A stretch of DNA of 49,210 bases, taken from Streptomyces sp. NRRL F-5123. Its GTDB lineage: Bacteria > Actinomycetota > Actinomycetes > Streptomycetales > Streptomycetaceae. The notes beneath the pieces were generated by a model. It saw only the letters and a program-made list of their open reading frames with translations. It had not been told where the DNA came from and did not search any database. Numbering within the stretch: position 1 is the stretch's first letter; every line of letters starts with the position of its first letter. The translations under genes were made by a program, and so were the position numbers. Below, one piece after another: positions 7,946 to 15,861 of the stretch. The stretch covers positions 1 to 49,210 of the forward strand of contig NZ_JOHY01000064.1 in assembly GCF_000721495.1 (NCBI RefSeq), in the 5' to 3' direction.

Positions 7946-8470
7946 CTAGTGCAGGAGGAACGCCTCGGTCCACAGCGCGGTCAGTGGGACGAGGAGTACC
8001 AGCAGGTGGGGTCTGAGGAGGGTCTGTGTGCGGGTAGGGGTTTTCGCCGTTGCGGTGGAGGCGTGGTGGGCGTGGTCGAGGATCTGGTGGCGCACGGACC
8101 GTGCTCCGCGGTTTCCGGTCGCGGCCCCGGCGACGGAGGCGCGGAAGGTGGGGGGTTTCGCCGTACGTCCGTCGGCGGTCCTGATGACCAGGTCGCCGCG
8201 CTCGACGCGGACGTCGACGATGGTGGCGGCGGGGATCCTGCGGACCATGCCCGGGTAGTGGACGGCGACGACGCCCGGCTCCAGGACTATGCGGGGTGCG
8301 AGGGCGAGGTTCCACAGCAGCCAGATCGTGGCCGACATGGCACTTCCTGCGACCAGCCGTCCTTTCAGGCTCGCGTCCGCCCCGGGGTGGGCCACCACGA
8401 CGAGGCCGATCACGGAGAAGGCGGCGATGCCCAGGATGCCGAGGTTCCGCAGGCCGCGGGGGGCGATCAC
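7946..8470 (-). CDS. Small membrane protein with PH-like domain
   Basis: 174 residues, not matched to a named gene. There are two hydrophobic segments near the N-terminus (about 8-27 and 43-60), then a soluble stretch IVLEPGVVAVHYPGMVRRIP followed by VDVRVERGDLVIRTADG. This is the strand pattern of the small bacterial PH-like domains often attached to such hairpins. A further hydrophobic segment ends the protein. GTG 8470 is the best start visible, but its GGAG site is about 16 bases away, so the start is uncertain. No operon partner is present. Function is unknown; membrane stress or envelope roles are common for this architecture. Confidence 0.6.
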   Translation of the reverse strand: MIAPRGLRNLGILGIAAFSVIGLVVVAHPGADASLKGRLVAGSAMSATIWLLWNLALAPRIVLEPGVVAVHYPGMVRRIPAATIVDVRVERGDLVIRTADGRTAKPPTFRASVAGAATGNRGARSVRHQILDHAHHASTATAKTPTRTQTLLRPHLLVLLVPLTALWTEAFLLH

Positions 8471-8963
8471 GTGCGTCGTCGTGGGGCTCCTCCCACCGTG
8501 CCGTCCGGCTCGCTCCGCGGAGTGGGCCGGACGACGGGGTCCGACACGCTTTCCGGTTCGTCCAACTGCACCACGCGGGAGCGAACCCCGTCGAGCACAT
8601 GCCCTGGTTGTCGACGGCCTGGACGAACCAGCCGGAGGTGGACGGCACCGGGCCCGATCCGTGGCATGGCGGGCCTGCGGTGTGTCGCGGCAGGTGGTCG
8701 CGGAGCGGAAGTACCCGGGTGACGAGCTTGGCGCCGTTCTGGGTGACGAAGCCGTCCTTTCTCGACGGCGTCGGTGAACGCCTTGCCGGCGAACGCCTAC
8801 GGGCAGTGGATCACCACGCGTGGCGTTCGAGACCGTCGCCGGCTGCCCGGCGACCGCGACGGCGACGGATGCCACTGAACGTCCATGCGACCTGATTCCG
8901 CCGGGGCCGTGGGGTGAGCGCGGGCGGTCCCGGGGCTCGCGGAGTGCGGCGGAACGCGGTCGC
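8471..8963. other. Gene-poor stretch with traces of decayed coding sequence
   Basis: No intact gene. On the minus strand, fragments such as AFAGKAFTDAVEK and then, in a different frame, DGFVTQNGAKLVTRVL look like one former protein split by a one-base shift near 8760. Another stretch reads GWFVQAVDNQGMCSTGF. The source family was not recognised. Confidence 0.35.
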
Positions 8964-10901
8964 TCACCCCGCTCCGGCGCATGCCTCCGCCTCTGCCAGA
9001 TACCGCGCCACCGGGCCCAGGGTCAGCATTCCGCTGGCGCCGCCGGCGTGTTCTGCGCAGGCATCACGCAGGGCAGCCCCAGCTTGCGCGGCGATTCCGC
9101 GCTCGCCGAGGCGTACGGCGGCGCGGGCGGTCAGGCACCACATGGCCTCCTGCATGTGGTCGTGCGGTGGTTCGGGCACCGCGGCGAGGGCGGCACGGGC
9201 CTGCTCGCCCCGGTCCTGGGCGAGCAGCACGAGGGGCCTCGCCCAGGGCTTGTACGGGCCCCAGTCGAGGTGCGGGTCGGTGGGCGCGGGCCGGTCGTGC
9301 AGCAGGCGCAGTCCCAGTAGGGCGAGCGGGAACAGGCCGCGGTGCAGCCCCGGCATTCCGGCCGTCCGGAGGGCGTCCTCGGCGGCGCGGTAGTGCGCTG
9401 CTGCCGTGGCGGCGGTCGGTCCGCCGGGTTCGGTGCTGCGGGCGGCCGTGGCCCGGGCCCTGAACCACCCGGTGAGGACGGGGACGAGGGGCGCCTCGGT
9501 GGTGGTGGCGAGCTCGTCGGCTGCGTGGGCGTGCGAGGCCGCGGCGTCGAGGTCGCCGAGGGCCGAGGCGGATTGCAGGCGGACGAGCCGGCCGAGTACG
9601 GCGAAGTTCGGCAGCCCGTTCCGGGTGGACAGGTCGAGGATCTCGGCGCCGGTCCTGTCCCGTGCCGCCGCGAGCCCGGGGCTGCTGAAGGACTGCAGGA
9701 ACACCCCGTTGAGGGCGAAGGCCAGCAGGGCGGGATCGGCCAGGTCCCGTGCCAGCTCCTCGGCCTGGCGCGCCGCCTGCTGCGCGTGCTTCAGCTCGGT
9801 CCCGGACAGATCGGCGCTGCGGCTCTCGACGGCGACCGTGGCCAGGAGGCGGGCGCGCAGGTCGGCGGGGCCGTCCGGGCCGAGCCCGGTGAGCGTGCGC
9901 TCGGCAGCCGCGACGACGGCACGGGACTGCTCGGGGTCGTCGGCCCGGCTCCAGATGGCGGGCACGTCGTAGGCGCCGATGATCCGGGCGGTCAGGAAGA
10001 GGTCTCCCGTGCGTTCCGCCGCCTGGATGGCGGCGAGGCGGTCGCTCCGCGAGCGGACGAGGGCGTCGCCACCCGCCAGTGCGAGGGTGCGGGCCAGATC
10101 AACGGTGGTGCGCGGGCCGAACCGGACACCGGTGCCGGTCCACGCGGTACGTGCTCCTTCGGGGGGCGCGGAGCCGTTGAGGATGTCCGTCTCCAGGCGC
10201 TGAAGGCCGCCACCGGGGTCGAGTCCGAGTTGGTCGACGAGCATCGCGCGGGCTCGGCGGAGGGTGGCGAGCGCGTCGGCCTGGCGGCCCCCGCGGTACA
10301 GCGCGCGGGCAAGCAGCTCCCAGGCCGGCTCGCGCCACGGGTGTTCGGCGACATGGGCACCCAGTTCGGCGACGAGGTCGGCCCCTTCCCCGGAGTCGAG
10401 GAGGATACGGGCGCGCAGTTCCACCCCCTCCAGCCTCAGTTCCTCCAGCCGGGTCCGCTCGCGCTGCGCCCATGCGGAGCCGGTCACATCGGCGTAGGCG
10501 GGTCCGCGCCAGGCCGCGAGTGCCGCGCCGAGGTCGGTCACGGCGGCGGGGTCGCGGCGGGCTCGGGCCAGGGTGTCCTGGAACCGATGGCTGTCCACGT
10601 CCTCGCGCGGCAGCCGCAGCGCGTAGCCGGGACCTTCGGTGACGATGACGCGCGGCGGATCGCGGGGCGGTCGGTCGGGTTCGAGGGCGCGGCGCAGCGC
10701 GGCGACGAACGTACGCAAAGCGCCGACGGCGCGGGTCGGCGGATCGGTCCACAGGTCGTTGACAAGGGTGTCGGTGGTGACCATCCGTCCCTCGGCGGCG
10801 ACGAGCCGGGCGAGTACCTCACGATGGCGGGGTCCGCCCAGGTCAACCGGGCTGCCGTCGTCGCGGAGGGCCCGCACCGCACCGAGCACGTCGATTCGCA
10901 T
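8964..10901 (-). CDS. SARP/AfsR-type transcriptional regulator with BTAD domain
   Basis: 645-residue activator. Residues 1-95 form an OmpR-type winged helix (MRIDVLGAVRAL, GPRHREVLARLVAAEGRMVTT, then LRTFVAALRRALEP). A bacterial transcriptional activation domain follows to about 245, ending in ALATLRRARAMLVDQLGLDPG. The remaining 400 residues are helical, TPR-like repeats (AAERT, AARQAEELARDLADPALLAFALNG and similar). There is no P-loop NTPase domain, so it is smaller than AfsR and larger than plain SARPs such as ActII-ORF4. ATG 10901 has GGAGG upstream. It is divergent from a hydrolase gene, and the intervening DNA contains SARP-style heptamers. No biosynthetic cluster is visible in the window, so its targets are unclear. 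Confidence 0.85.
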   Translation of the reverse strand: MRIDVLGAVRALRDDGSPVDLGGPRHREVLARLVAAEGRMVTTDTLVNDLWTDPPTRAVGALRTFVAALRRALEPDRPPRDPPRVIVTEGPGYALRLPREDVDSHRFQDTLARARRDPAAVTDLGAALAAWRGPAYADVTGSAWAQRERTRLEELRLEGVELRARILLDSGEGADLVAELGAHVAEHPWREPAWELLARALYRGGRQADALATLRRARAMLVDQLGLDPGGGLQRLETDILNGSAPPEGARTAWTGTGVRFGPRTTVDLARTLALAGGDALVRSRSDRLAAIQAAERTGDLFLTARIIGAYDVPAIWSRADDPEQSRAVVAAAERTLTGLGPDGPADLRARLLATVAVESRSADLSGTELKHAQQAARQAEELARDLADPALLAFALNGVFLQSFSSPGLAAARDRTGAEILDLSTRNGLPNFAVLGRLVRLQSASALGDLDAAASHAHAADELATTTEAPLVPVLTGWFRARATAARSTEPGGPTAATAAAHYRAAEDALRTAGMPGLHRGLFPLALLGLRLLHDRPAPTDPHLDWGPYKPWARPLVLLAQDRGEQARAALAAVPEPPHDHMQEAMWCLTARAAVRLGERGIAAQAGAALRDACAEHAGGASGMLTLGPVARYLAEAEACAGAG

Positions 10902-10943
10902 GCCCCCATCCTCCGTGCCAGGGGCCGGCAGCGCCCCACCGTA

Positions 10944-10980
10944 CTGATCGGCTGCTGATCGCCGTCGCCCAAGCTGATCC
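10944..10980. promoter_or_regulatory. SARP-type heptameric direct repeats
   Basis: CTGATCG occurs at 10944-10950 and 10955-10961, exactly 11 bp apart (seven-base repeat plus four-base spacer), the phasing known for AfsR and ActII-ORF4 sites. A third copy, CTGATCC, is at 10974-10980. It lies between the SARP gene and the divergent hydrolase. Confidence 0.55.
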
Positions 10981-11012
10981 GGTCAAGCCCCCGACCCGAA
11001 AGGGTGGTCCTC

Positions 11013-11891
11013 ATGACGCTCACCGTTCCCGGCTTCGATCACATCCGCCTGCCCGGTGCGGCCGGTGTGGAGCTGGCTGCAGCTGTCGGCGGCAGCGGCA
11101 GTCCGGTCGTGCTGTTGCACGGTTTTCCCCAGACCCACCTGATGTGGCGACACGTCGCCGAGCGGCTCGCCGACGAGCACACGGTGATCTGTCCTGACCT
11201 GCGGGGCTACGGCGCCAGCGACAAGCCGGCGGCCGTCGACCCCGATGTGTACGCCAAGCGCACCATGGCTGCCGACGTCGTGGCCCTGGCGGCGGCGCTC
11301 GGCCACGAGCGCTTTGCCCTCGTCGGCCACGACCGAGGCGCCCTGGTCGCCTTCCGGGCAGGGTTGGACCACCCTGAGACCGTCACGCACCTGGGCATCC
11401 TCGACATCGTGCCGACGCTCGACATGTGGAACGTCCTGCACGGCGTCTCGGGGGCGGTCGGCTACCACCTCTTCCTGATGGCGCAGCCGCCGGGCCTGCC
11501 GGAGGCGATGATCGCAGGCAGTTCGGACGCGTTCTTCGGCTCGTTCCTCGACGCCTGGGCCAACGACCCGACCGCTGTGCCCGAGGACGTACGTGCCGAA
11601 TACCTGCGCGCGAGCGCCGCGGCGGTGACGTCGATCGTCGCGGACTACCGGGCCTCGGCGGGCGTCGACGTCGTGCACGACCAGGCGGACCTGGACGCCG
11701 GGTCGCAGCTGGCCATGCCCGTGACGGTCGTCCAGCAGGACTGGGGCGCGCAGCTCGGCTACGACGCTGCCGGGGTGTGGAAGGCGTGGGCGCCGGATCT
11801 GGACCACCGCCTGACCCGCGCCGGGCACTTCATGGCCGAAGAGGCACCCGACGAGATCGCAGCCGCGATCCGGGGCCTGCTGGCCCGCTGA
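11013..11891 (+). CDS. Alpha/beta hydrolase, haloacetate dehalogenase / epoxide hydrolase type
   Basis: Cytoplasmic hydrolase of 292 residues using an aspartate nucleophile. It has LLHGFPQ (34-40), the nucleophile elbow GHDRGA (105-110, Asp107) followed by Arg108, LDIVPT with Asp131, an active-site His152 in YHLFLMAQPPG, VADYRASAG with the conserved Tyr, and the catalytic His in GHFMAEEAPDE. This closely follows the fluoroacetate dehalogenase pattern, except that the Trp after the active-site His is Leu153, so true C-F cleavage is doubtful. An epoxide hydrolase or another haloacid dehalogenase is more likely. ATG 11013 has AAGGGTGG upstream. It is divergent from the SARP gene and may be its target. 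Confidence 0.85.
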   Translation: MTLTVPGFDHIRLPGAAGVELAAAVGGSGSPVVLLHGFPQTHLMWRHVAERLADEHTVICPDLRGYGASDKPAAVDPDVYAKRTMAADVVALAAALGHERFALVGHDRGALVAFRAGLDHPETVTHLGILDIVPTLDMWNVLHGVSGAVGYHLFLMAQPPGLPEAMIAGSSDAFFGSFLDAWANDPTAVPEDVRAEYLRASAAAVTSIVADYRASAGVDVVHDQADLDAGSQLAMPVTVVQQDWGAQLGYDAAGVWKAWAPDLDHRLTRAGHFMAEEAPDEIAAAIRGLLAR

Positions 11892-12048
11892 GCCTCCTGC
11901 TCCCGACTCGTCGGGTGGGTCGTCCCCGGCCGCCGGGTCACGGAAGGGGGCAGGCCCTGGCCCGGGGCCGCCGGCCGACATGGTGAGCGGGTGGCGAACG
12001 CAGGCCGCGGGACCGCCGCCGCGTGAGGGGAACACGTCCGCTGTGGCT

Positions 12049-13017
12049 TCAGCCTGCCGCGGGCGCTGTGGTGGCCGAGGTGTGTTTGTAGTAGCTGAGG
12101 AAGATGTCGGCGGCCCAGTTGCCGTAGTCGAGGTCGTTGACCTGGACGACGGCGATGTCGCCCGTGGTGCGGTTGCGCAGGCAGAAGCTGCTGCCGGGCG
12201 GGACGGCGGGGAAGCGGACGGTGCGGGTGGGGCGGTGGGCCAGACCGGTGGCGCACTGCTCGACGGTGGGCACGGTGCGGCCGGCGAGGTAGGCGTCGGT
12301 CAGGGGCTGGAGTTCGAATGCGCCGTGGCTGTCGCCGTCGGGGTCGGCGTTGGTGCTCAGCGACCAGGCTCCTTCGTCGGTGACGACCTTGCCGGTGAGC
12401 AGGTCGAAGTAGTCGTTGTAGTCGTGTGAGGACAGGTTCCGGTGGGTGTACACGGGCGTGTAGGCGGGCGACGGCGCCGGGGTGCGCGGCGAGGCCGCCG
12501 AAACCGCCGGGGTACGCGGCGCCTTCTCCCCCGCCCCGGACCCGTGGGCGGTGGCCAGGTAGATGCCGGCGCCGGCCAGGGCGAGCAGGGTGATCGACGC
12601 GCCGGTGACCGCCGCGGCCCGTGAGCGCCACCAGGGGGGCTTCTGCTCGGGGGGCGAGGCGACGGGCGGCGGGAGGGATGCCTCGGCCTTCGACGGTGCG
12701 GGTCGCACCGCGGCCGGGGCCGGCATGTCCGGAAGCTCCCAGCCCCTCACTGCCGAGCGGGCCCTGCGCCATCTGGTGCGGCAGTCCTCGACAGCGGCCT
12801 TGGAACCGGTCATCGCCCACACCATCGCCACCGCGTGATCGAGCGACGGCAGCCGCCTCGCGTCGAGGGCGTCCTGGATGGTGCTGCGGGCCACCCTCGG
12901 CCCCACCGCCTGGGTGCGTCGTTCCAGCTCGCGTAACGACAGATCGCCGCCCAGCAGCTTCATCTGGCGAAGCCAGGCAGCGAACTCCTCGACCGCGTTC
13001 ACCTCACCGCCGCTCAT
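12049..13017 (-). CDS. HTH - membrane segment - extracellular domain protein (possible one-component sensor)
   Basis: 322 residues in three parts. Residues 8-75 are helical and look like an XRE-type HTH (LSLRELERRT, then STIQDALDARRLPSLDHAV). A Pro/Ala-rich linker precedes one membrane helix (about 134-157, TGASITLLALAGAGIYLATA). About 165 outside residues follow, with a Pro/Ser/Thr stalk and a compact domain containing two Cys (VEQC and SSFC). This topology suits a membrane-bound regulator reading an outside signal. ATG 13017 is chosen because the HTH starts within ten residues and GGCGAGG lies upstream; the frame stays open back to 13113. TGTCCGG repeats lie just upstream. It is divergent from the 106-residue gene. 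The outer domain was not recognised. Confidence 0.72.
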   Translation of the reverse strand: MSGGEVNAVEEFAAWLRQMKLLGGDLSLRELERRTQAVGPRVARSTIQDALDARRLPSLDHAVAMVWAMTGSKAAVEDCRTRWRRARSAVRGWELPDMPAPAAVRPAPSKAEASLPPPVASPPEQKPPWWRSRAAAVTGASITLLALAGAGIYLATAHGSGAGEKAPRTPAVSAASPRTPAPSPAYTPVYTHRNLSSHDYNDYFDLLTGKVVTDEGAWSLSTNADPDGDSHGAFELQPLTDAYLAGRTVPTVEQCATGLAHRPTRTVRFPAVPPGSSFCLRNRTTGDIAVVQVNDLDYGNWAADIFLSYYKHTSATTAPAAG

Positions 13018-13035
13018 GGACCTCGCCCCCCAGGG

Positions 13036-13104
13036 TGTCCGGAACTGTCCGGAGGTTACCGCCGCAGGTCCGAGGCCGTCCGAAGGTTCACCGAAAGTGT
13101 CCGG
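13036..13104. promoter_or_regulatory. TGTCCGG direct repeats upstream of the HTH-membrane gene
   Basis: TGTCCGG occurs at 13036-13042, 13046-13052 and 13098-13104, with looser GTCCGA copies between. The first two are ten bases apart, one helical turn. The cluster fills the space between the two divergent genes and is a candidate binding site for the HTH protein. Confidence 0.45.
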
Positions 13105-13182
13105 TCCGCTCACGGCACAGGCCGGATCCCGGCCCGAATGGAGTCATCTCCGCTTCTTCCCCGCTGCTTCGAGGAGGCACCC

Positions 13183-13503
13183 GTGACACCGTCTGCATGC
13201 GCCTGCCGGACCTGTGAGATCCTCGCCGAGACCGCCGACTGCCCGTGGCTTTCCCACGTCCGCTTCAGCGACGTCATCCGTGTCATCGTCGCCTGGGACC
13301 GCCTGACGCAGTGCGTACCGGACGGCCGGCACCCGGTGGACTACCTCGACCGCCACACCCACGGCCTGTCGCGCCGGCTCCTCGACGACCTGCGCCTTAC
13401 CCGGCACGCCTGCGCGCACCCTCACACCCGCCCCCGCTCCCAGCAGGACCTGGACCGCGCGCTTGTCACCGCCTTCCACGCCATCGCCCAACTCCGCGAG
13501 TGA
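13183..13503 (+). CDS. Small protein of unknown function, possible HEPN-like
   Basis: 106 residues, soluble and helix-rich, family not recognised. The N-terminus has clustered cysteines (ACACRTC). Near the end it reads RLTRHACAHPHTR, which contains R-x4-H (Arg74, His79) followed by a helix DLDRALVTAFHAIAQL. That resembles the motif and last helix of HEPN ribonuclease or nucleotide-transfer partner domains, but the similarity is short and could be chance. GTG 13183 has GAGGAGG directly upstream and so is preferred over the more distant ATG at 13138. It is divergent from the HTH-membrane sensor and is followed by a perfect 16-bp hairpin, so it is a single-gene transcript. Confidence 0.65.
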   Translation: MTPSACACRTCEILAETADCPWLSHVRFSDVIRVIVAWDRLTQCVPDGRHPVDYLDRHTHGLSRRLLDDLRLTRHACAHPHTRPRSQQDLDRALVTAFHAIAQLRE

Positions 13504-13525
13504 CCGGGGCCGGTCGGGGCACTCG

Positions 13526-13557
13526 CCGGCCGCACCTGAACGTTCAGGTGCGGCCGG
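13526..13557 (+). terminator. Perfect 32-bp palindrome, terminator of the 106-residue gene
   Basis: A 16-bp arm beginning CCGGCCGCACCTGAAC is followed immediately by its exact complement with no spacer. It starts 23 bases after the stop codon. Confidence 0.75.
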
Positions 13558-13684
13558 GGCGGATGCCGAACGGAGAAGGCGGGAGATCCGTCAGGACTTC
13601 AGTCGGTGGCGCGGCGATCGGCGGGTGCTGGTGGACGGCACGTGGGAGGCCGATGGCCGGGCGGGTCGCCGCGGACGTGTCGTC

Positions 13685-13697
13685 TAGGGTTCGGACA
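13685..13697 (+). promoter_or_regulatory. -10 element of a probable leaderless SDR transcript
   Basis: TAGGGT at 13685-13690, a common Streptomyces -10 form, ends six bases before the ATG at 13697. There is no convincing ribosome site. Transcription would therefore start at the initiation codon. No good -35 is visible. Confidence 0.5.
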
Positions 13698-14476
13698 TGA
13701 CCTCGCATAGCTATGTCTCCGAACTGTTCTCGCTGGAAGGCCGGGTGGCCGTGGTGACGGGCGGCAGTTCCGGCATCGGTCGCGCCATCGCCGGGGCACT
13801 TGCGCGGGCAGGGGCGAGCGTGGTGGTCGTGGCACGCAAGGAGTCGGAACTGGCCGCCACGGTCGCCGAGTTGGCAGCCGACGGCTGCCGGACGGCCTGG
13901 GTGAGCGCCGACCTGAGCACCCGCGACGGGGTGCGTGCGGCTGCGCAGCAGGCAGCCGAGGTGTTCGGCGAGCCCGACATTCTCGTCAACAGCGCCGGAA
14001 TCAACCTCCGGCCGCCGATGGGTGAGCTGGGCGAGGACGTGTGGGACGCCACGATGGCGGTGAACCTGGAGGCGCCCTACCTGCTGGGCCAGCGGTTCGG
14101 GCCCGGCATGGCCGAGCGGGGCTTCGGGCGGATCATCCACATCACCTCCCAGCAGGCGCACCGTGCGTTCGTCCAGAGCGGCGCCTACGGAGTCTCCAAG
14201 GGCGCGCTGGAGTCGCTGGCCCGCTCCCAGGCCGAGGCGTGGTCGCCGTACGGCGTCACCTGCAACACACTCGTGCCCGGCTTCGTCATGACCCCGCTCA
14301 ACGCACGGCTGTCCGCCGACCCCGAGAAGGTGGCGGCGCTGGCCGCGCGCACGATGGTCGGTCGCAACGGCCTGGCCGAGGACTTCGCCGGGGCGGCGGT
14401 CTTCCTGGCCGGCCGCGCTTCCGGCTACGTCACCGGGCAGGCGATCTTCGTCGACGGCGGGTTGTCCGTCCACTGA
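13697..14476 (+). CDS. Short-chain dehydrogenase/reductase, gluconate 5-dehydrogenase-like
   Basis: Classical SDR of 259 residues, cytoplasmic NAD(P)-dependent oxidoreductase. The cofactor loop TGGSSGIG is at 21-28, NSAG (normally NNAG) at 98-101, catalytic Ser151 is in HITSQQ, Tyr164 and Lys168 are in YGVSK, and the C-terminus has the usual VTGQAIFVDGG. ARKES after strand 2 has Arg-Lys rather than an acidic residue, suggesting NADP(H). The overall pattern resembles gluconate 5-dehydrogenase and 3-oxoacyl reductase; the substrate is not determinable. The ATG has no Shine-Dalgarno and sits six bases after TAGGGT, implying a leaderless mRNA. It converges on the LLM oxidoreductase. Confidence 0.88.
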   Translation: MTSHSYVSELFSLEGRVAVVTGGSSGIGRAIAGALARAGASVVVVARKESELAATVAELAADGCRTAWVSADLSTRDGVRAAAQQAAEVFGEPDILVNSAGINLRPPMGELGEDVWDATMAVNLEAPYLLGQRFGPGMAERGFGRIIHITSQQAHRAFVQSGAYGVSKGALESLARSQAEAWSPYGVTCNTLVPGFVMTPLNARLSADPEKVAALAARTMVGRNGLAEDFAGAAVFLAGRASGYVTGQAIFVDGGLSVH

Positions 14477-14523
14477 GCTTCTTCGACGCGGCCACCGAAG
14501 GGTCGGCGGCATCCGTTCTCCTG

Positions 14524-14542
14524 CCCGCCGGGATCCGGCGGG
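14524..14542. terminator. Short hairpin between convergent genes
   Basis: CCCGCCGG-GAT-CCGGCGGG, an 8-bp perfect stem with a three-base loop. It is followed by further GC-rich complementary sequence to about 14565. It can serve both the SDR and the LLM gene. Confidence 0.55.
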
Positions 14543-14637
14543 TTCGGGCCGTCCGGGCCCGGCGGGCGAGGGGTCCTCGGTCGGCCTGGTGCGGGGCTTC
14601 CCGCGGCCGGGTGAGGGGGCGACCGCCGCTGCCGGGG

Positions 14638-15483
14638 TTACAGGATGTCGGCGATGCGGTCGACCTGGGTCGGGTCGAGGCCGTAGCAGTAGAGCATCAC
14701 CTCGTCGGCGCCGAGGTTCGCGAAGTCGGCGATCGCCGCGCGGATTTCTGCGGGGGTGGTGAGGAGCCCGGCGGTCATGCGGTCGGGCATGCCGGTGAAG
14801 GTGTAGTACGCGTGCATGCGGGCCCGGGCGTCGTCGATCACCGCTCGGGGGCCGAGGGCGACGTTGGCCTGGGCGACGAGGCGGGGGGCGCCGTCACGGC
14901 CGTACTGCTTCCAGAACGTGCGGACGGTGTCGAACAGGCCGCCCGCCCAGGAGGGCGCCGCGGCACCGAGGAATCCGTCGCCCCAGCGGGCGACGCGTTC
15001 GAGCGCGGCGGGCTTGAAGCCGCCGAAGAGCACCTCGGGGCCGCCGGGCCGGGCGGGGGCGGGGCCGATCGGGCCGACGCCGTCGCCGTACGGCTCGCCG
15101 GACCACAGGCGGCGCATGACCGTCATCTGCTCGTCGAGGCGCCGGCCCCGGGTGCGCTTGTCGATGCCGGTGGCCTCGTGGTCGTCGTCCCGGCCGCCGA
15201 CACCCACGCCGAGGACGAGGCGGCCACCGGTCATCCGGTCGAGGGTGGCGGCCTGCTTGGCCAGGAGGGCGGTGTCCCGCAGCGGGGCGAGCAGCACCTC
15301 GGTCTGGACGCGGATGCGGGAGGTGGCTCCCGCGAGGACGGCGAGGGCGACGAGGGGTTCGGGGTTGTCGTAGACGATCCGGTCGAGCAGACCGAGCGTG
15401 GTGAAGGGCCCGGCGTCCGCGCGCCGGGCCCAGGTCAGCAGGGTGGCCGGGTCGCCGATGGGCAGGCCGATACCGACGTTCAT
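14638..15483 (-). CDS. LLM-class flavin-dependent oxidoreductase (F420 or FMN)
   Basis: Luciferase-like TIM-barrel oxidoreductase of 281 residues. It has the family's N-terminal strand NVGIGLPIGDP, RIRVQTEVLLAPLRD, then LLAKQAATLDRMTGGRLVLGVGVGGRDDDHEATG. This is the cofactor and phosphate-binding region shared by F420-dependent members, followed by RGRRLDEQMTVMRRLW. FGGFKPAALERVARWGDGF is also typical. Most streptomycete members use F420, but FMN cannot be ruled out. ATG 15483 has GGAGG upstream. A candidate promoter with an inverted repeat lies about 110 bases further upstream. Substrate unknown. Confidence 0.87.
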   Translation of the reverse strand: MNVGIGLPIGDPATLLTWARRADAGPFTTLGLLDRIVYDNPEPLVALAVLAGATSRIRVQTEVLLAPLRDTALLAKQAATLDRMTGGRLVLGVGVGGRDDDHEATGIDKRTRGRRLDEQMTVMRRLWSGEPYGDGVGPIGPAPARPGGPEVLFGGFKPAALERVARWGDGFLGAAAPSWAGGLFDTVRTFWKQYGRDGAPRLVAQANVALGPRAVIDDARARMHAYYTFTGMPDRMTAGLLTTPAEIRAAIADFANLGADEVMLYCYGLDPTQVDRIADIL

Positions 15484-15590
15484 GAAAAGAGCCTCCGGAA
15501 GGAAGGGTCGACAAGGACGACTGCCGCCCCTCCGGCACCTCGGCGAGGTGGGACGCTCCCGCCCTGCGGCGTGCTTCCGGGGAACGTCTC

Positions 15591-15634
15591 GTCGGAGTGA
15601 TCCGACTGTAGGTCGAGCCGGGTGCGCGGGACAA
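15591..15634 (-). promoter_or_regulatory. Promoter and possible operator of the LLM oxidoreductase gene
   Basis: Read on the minus strand: TTGTCC (15629-15634), 18-bp spacer, TACAGT (15605-15610). The start point would be near 15598. The inverted repeat GTCGGA-GTGA-TCCGAC (15591-15606) overlaps the -10 and start site, where a repressor would act. Confidence 0.5.
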
Positions 15635-15861
15635 GGCGATTTGGCCGCCCCCGCCTCCCTGCCCCCGAGGGGGTGGCGACCGGCGACCGTCCGGGCCGGC
15701 GGCAGGCGGTGGCGGGAGCCGCGGACGGTGCACCGCGCACTCGTCGAGGCCCCGCGGTTCCATCCCTCGCGGGCAGCCGCGCCGCTCGGGCCGGATTCCG
15801 TGCGCCTCCACGGAAGACGGGGCATTGCCACGGCCCGGGGGCGGAGGAGATCATCGCGGCC

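Noticed and set aside
8471..8963. An intact gene on the minus strand upstream of the PH-like protein
   Set aside because: Coding sense is split over frames with in-frame stops and no good start; treated as decayed sequence.
11013..11891. Calling the hydrolase a fluoroacetate dehalogenase
   Set aside because: The Trp of the halide pocket is Leu153, so C-F specificity is not supported.
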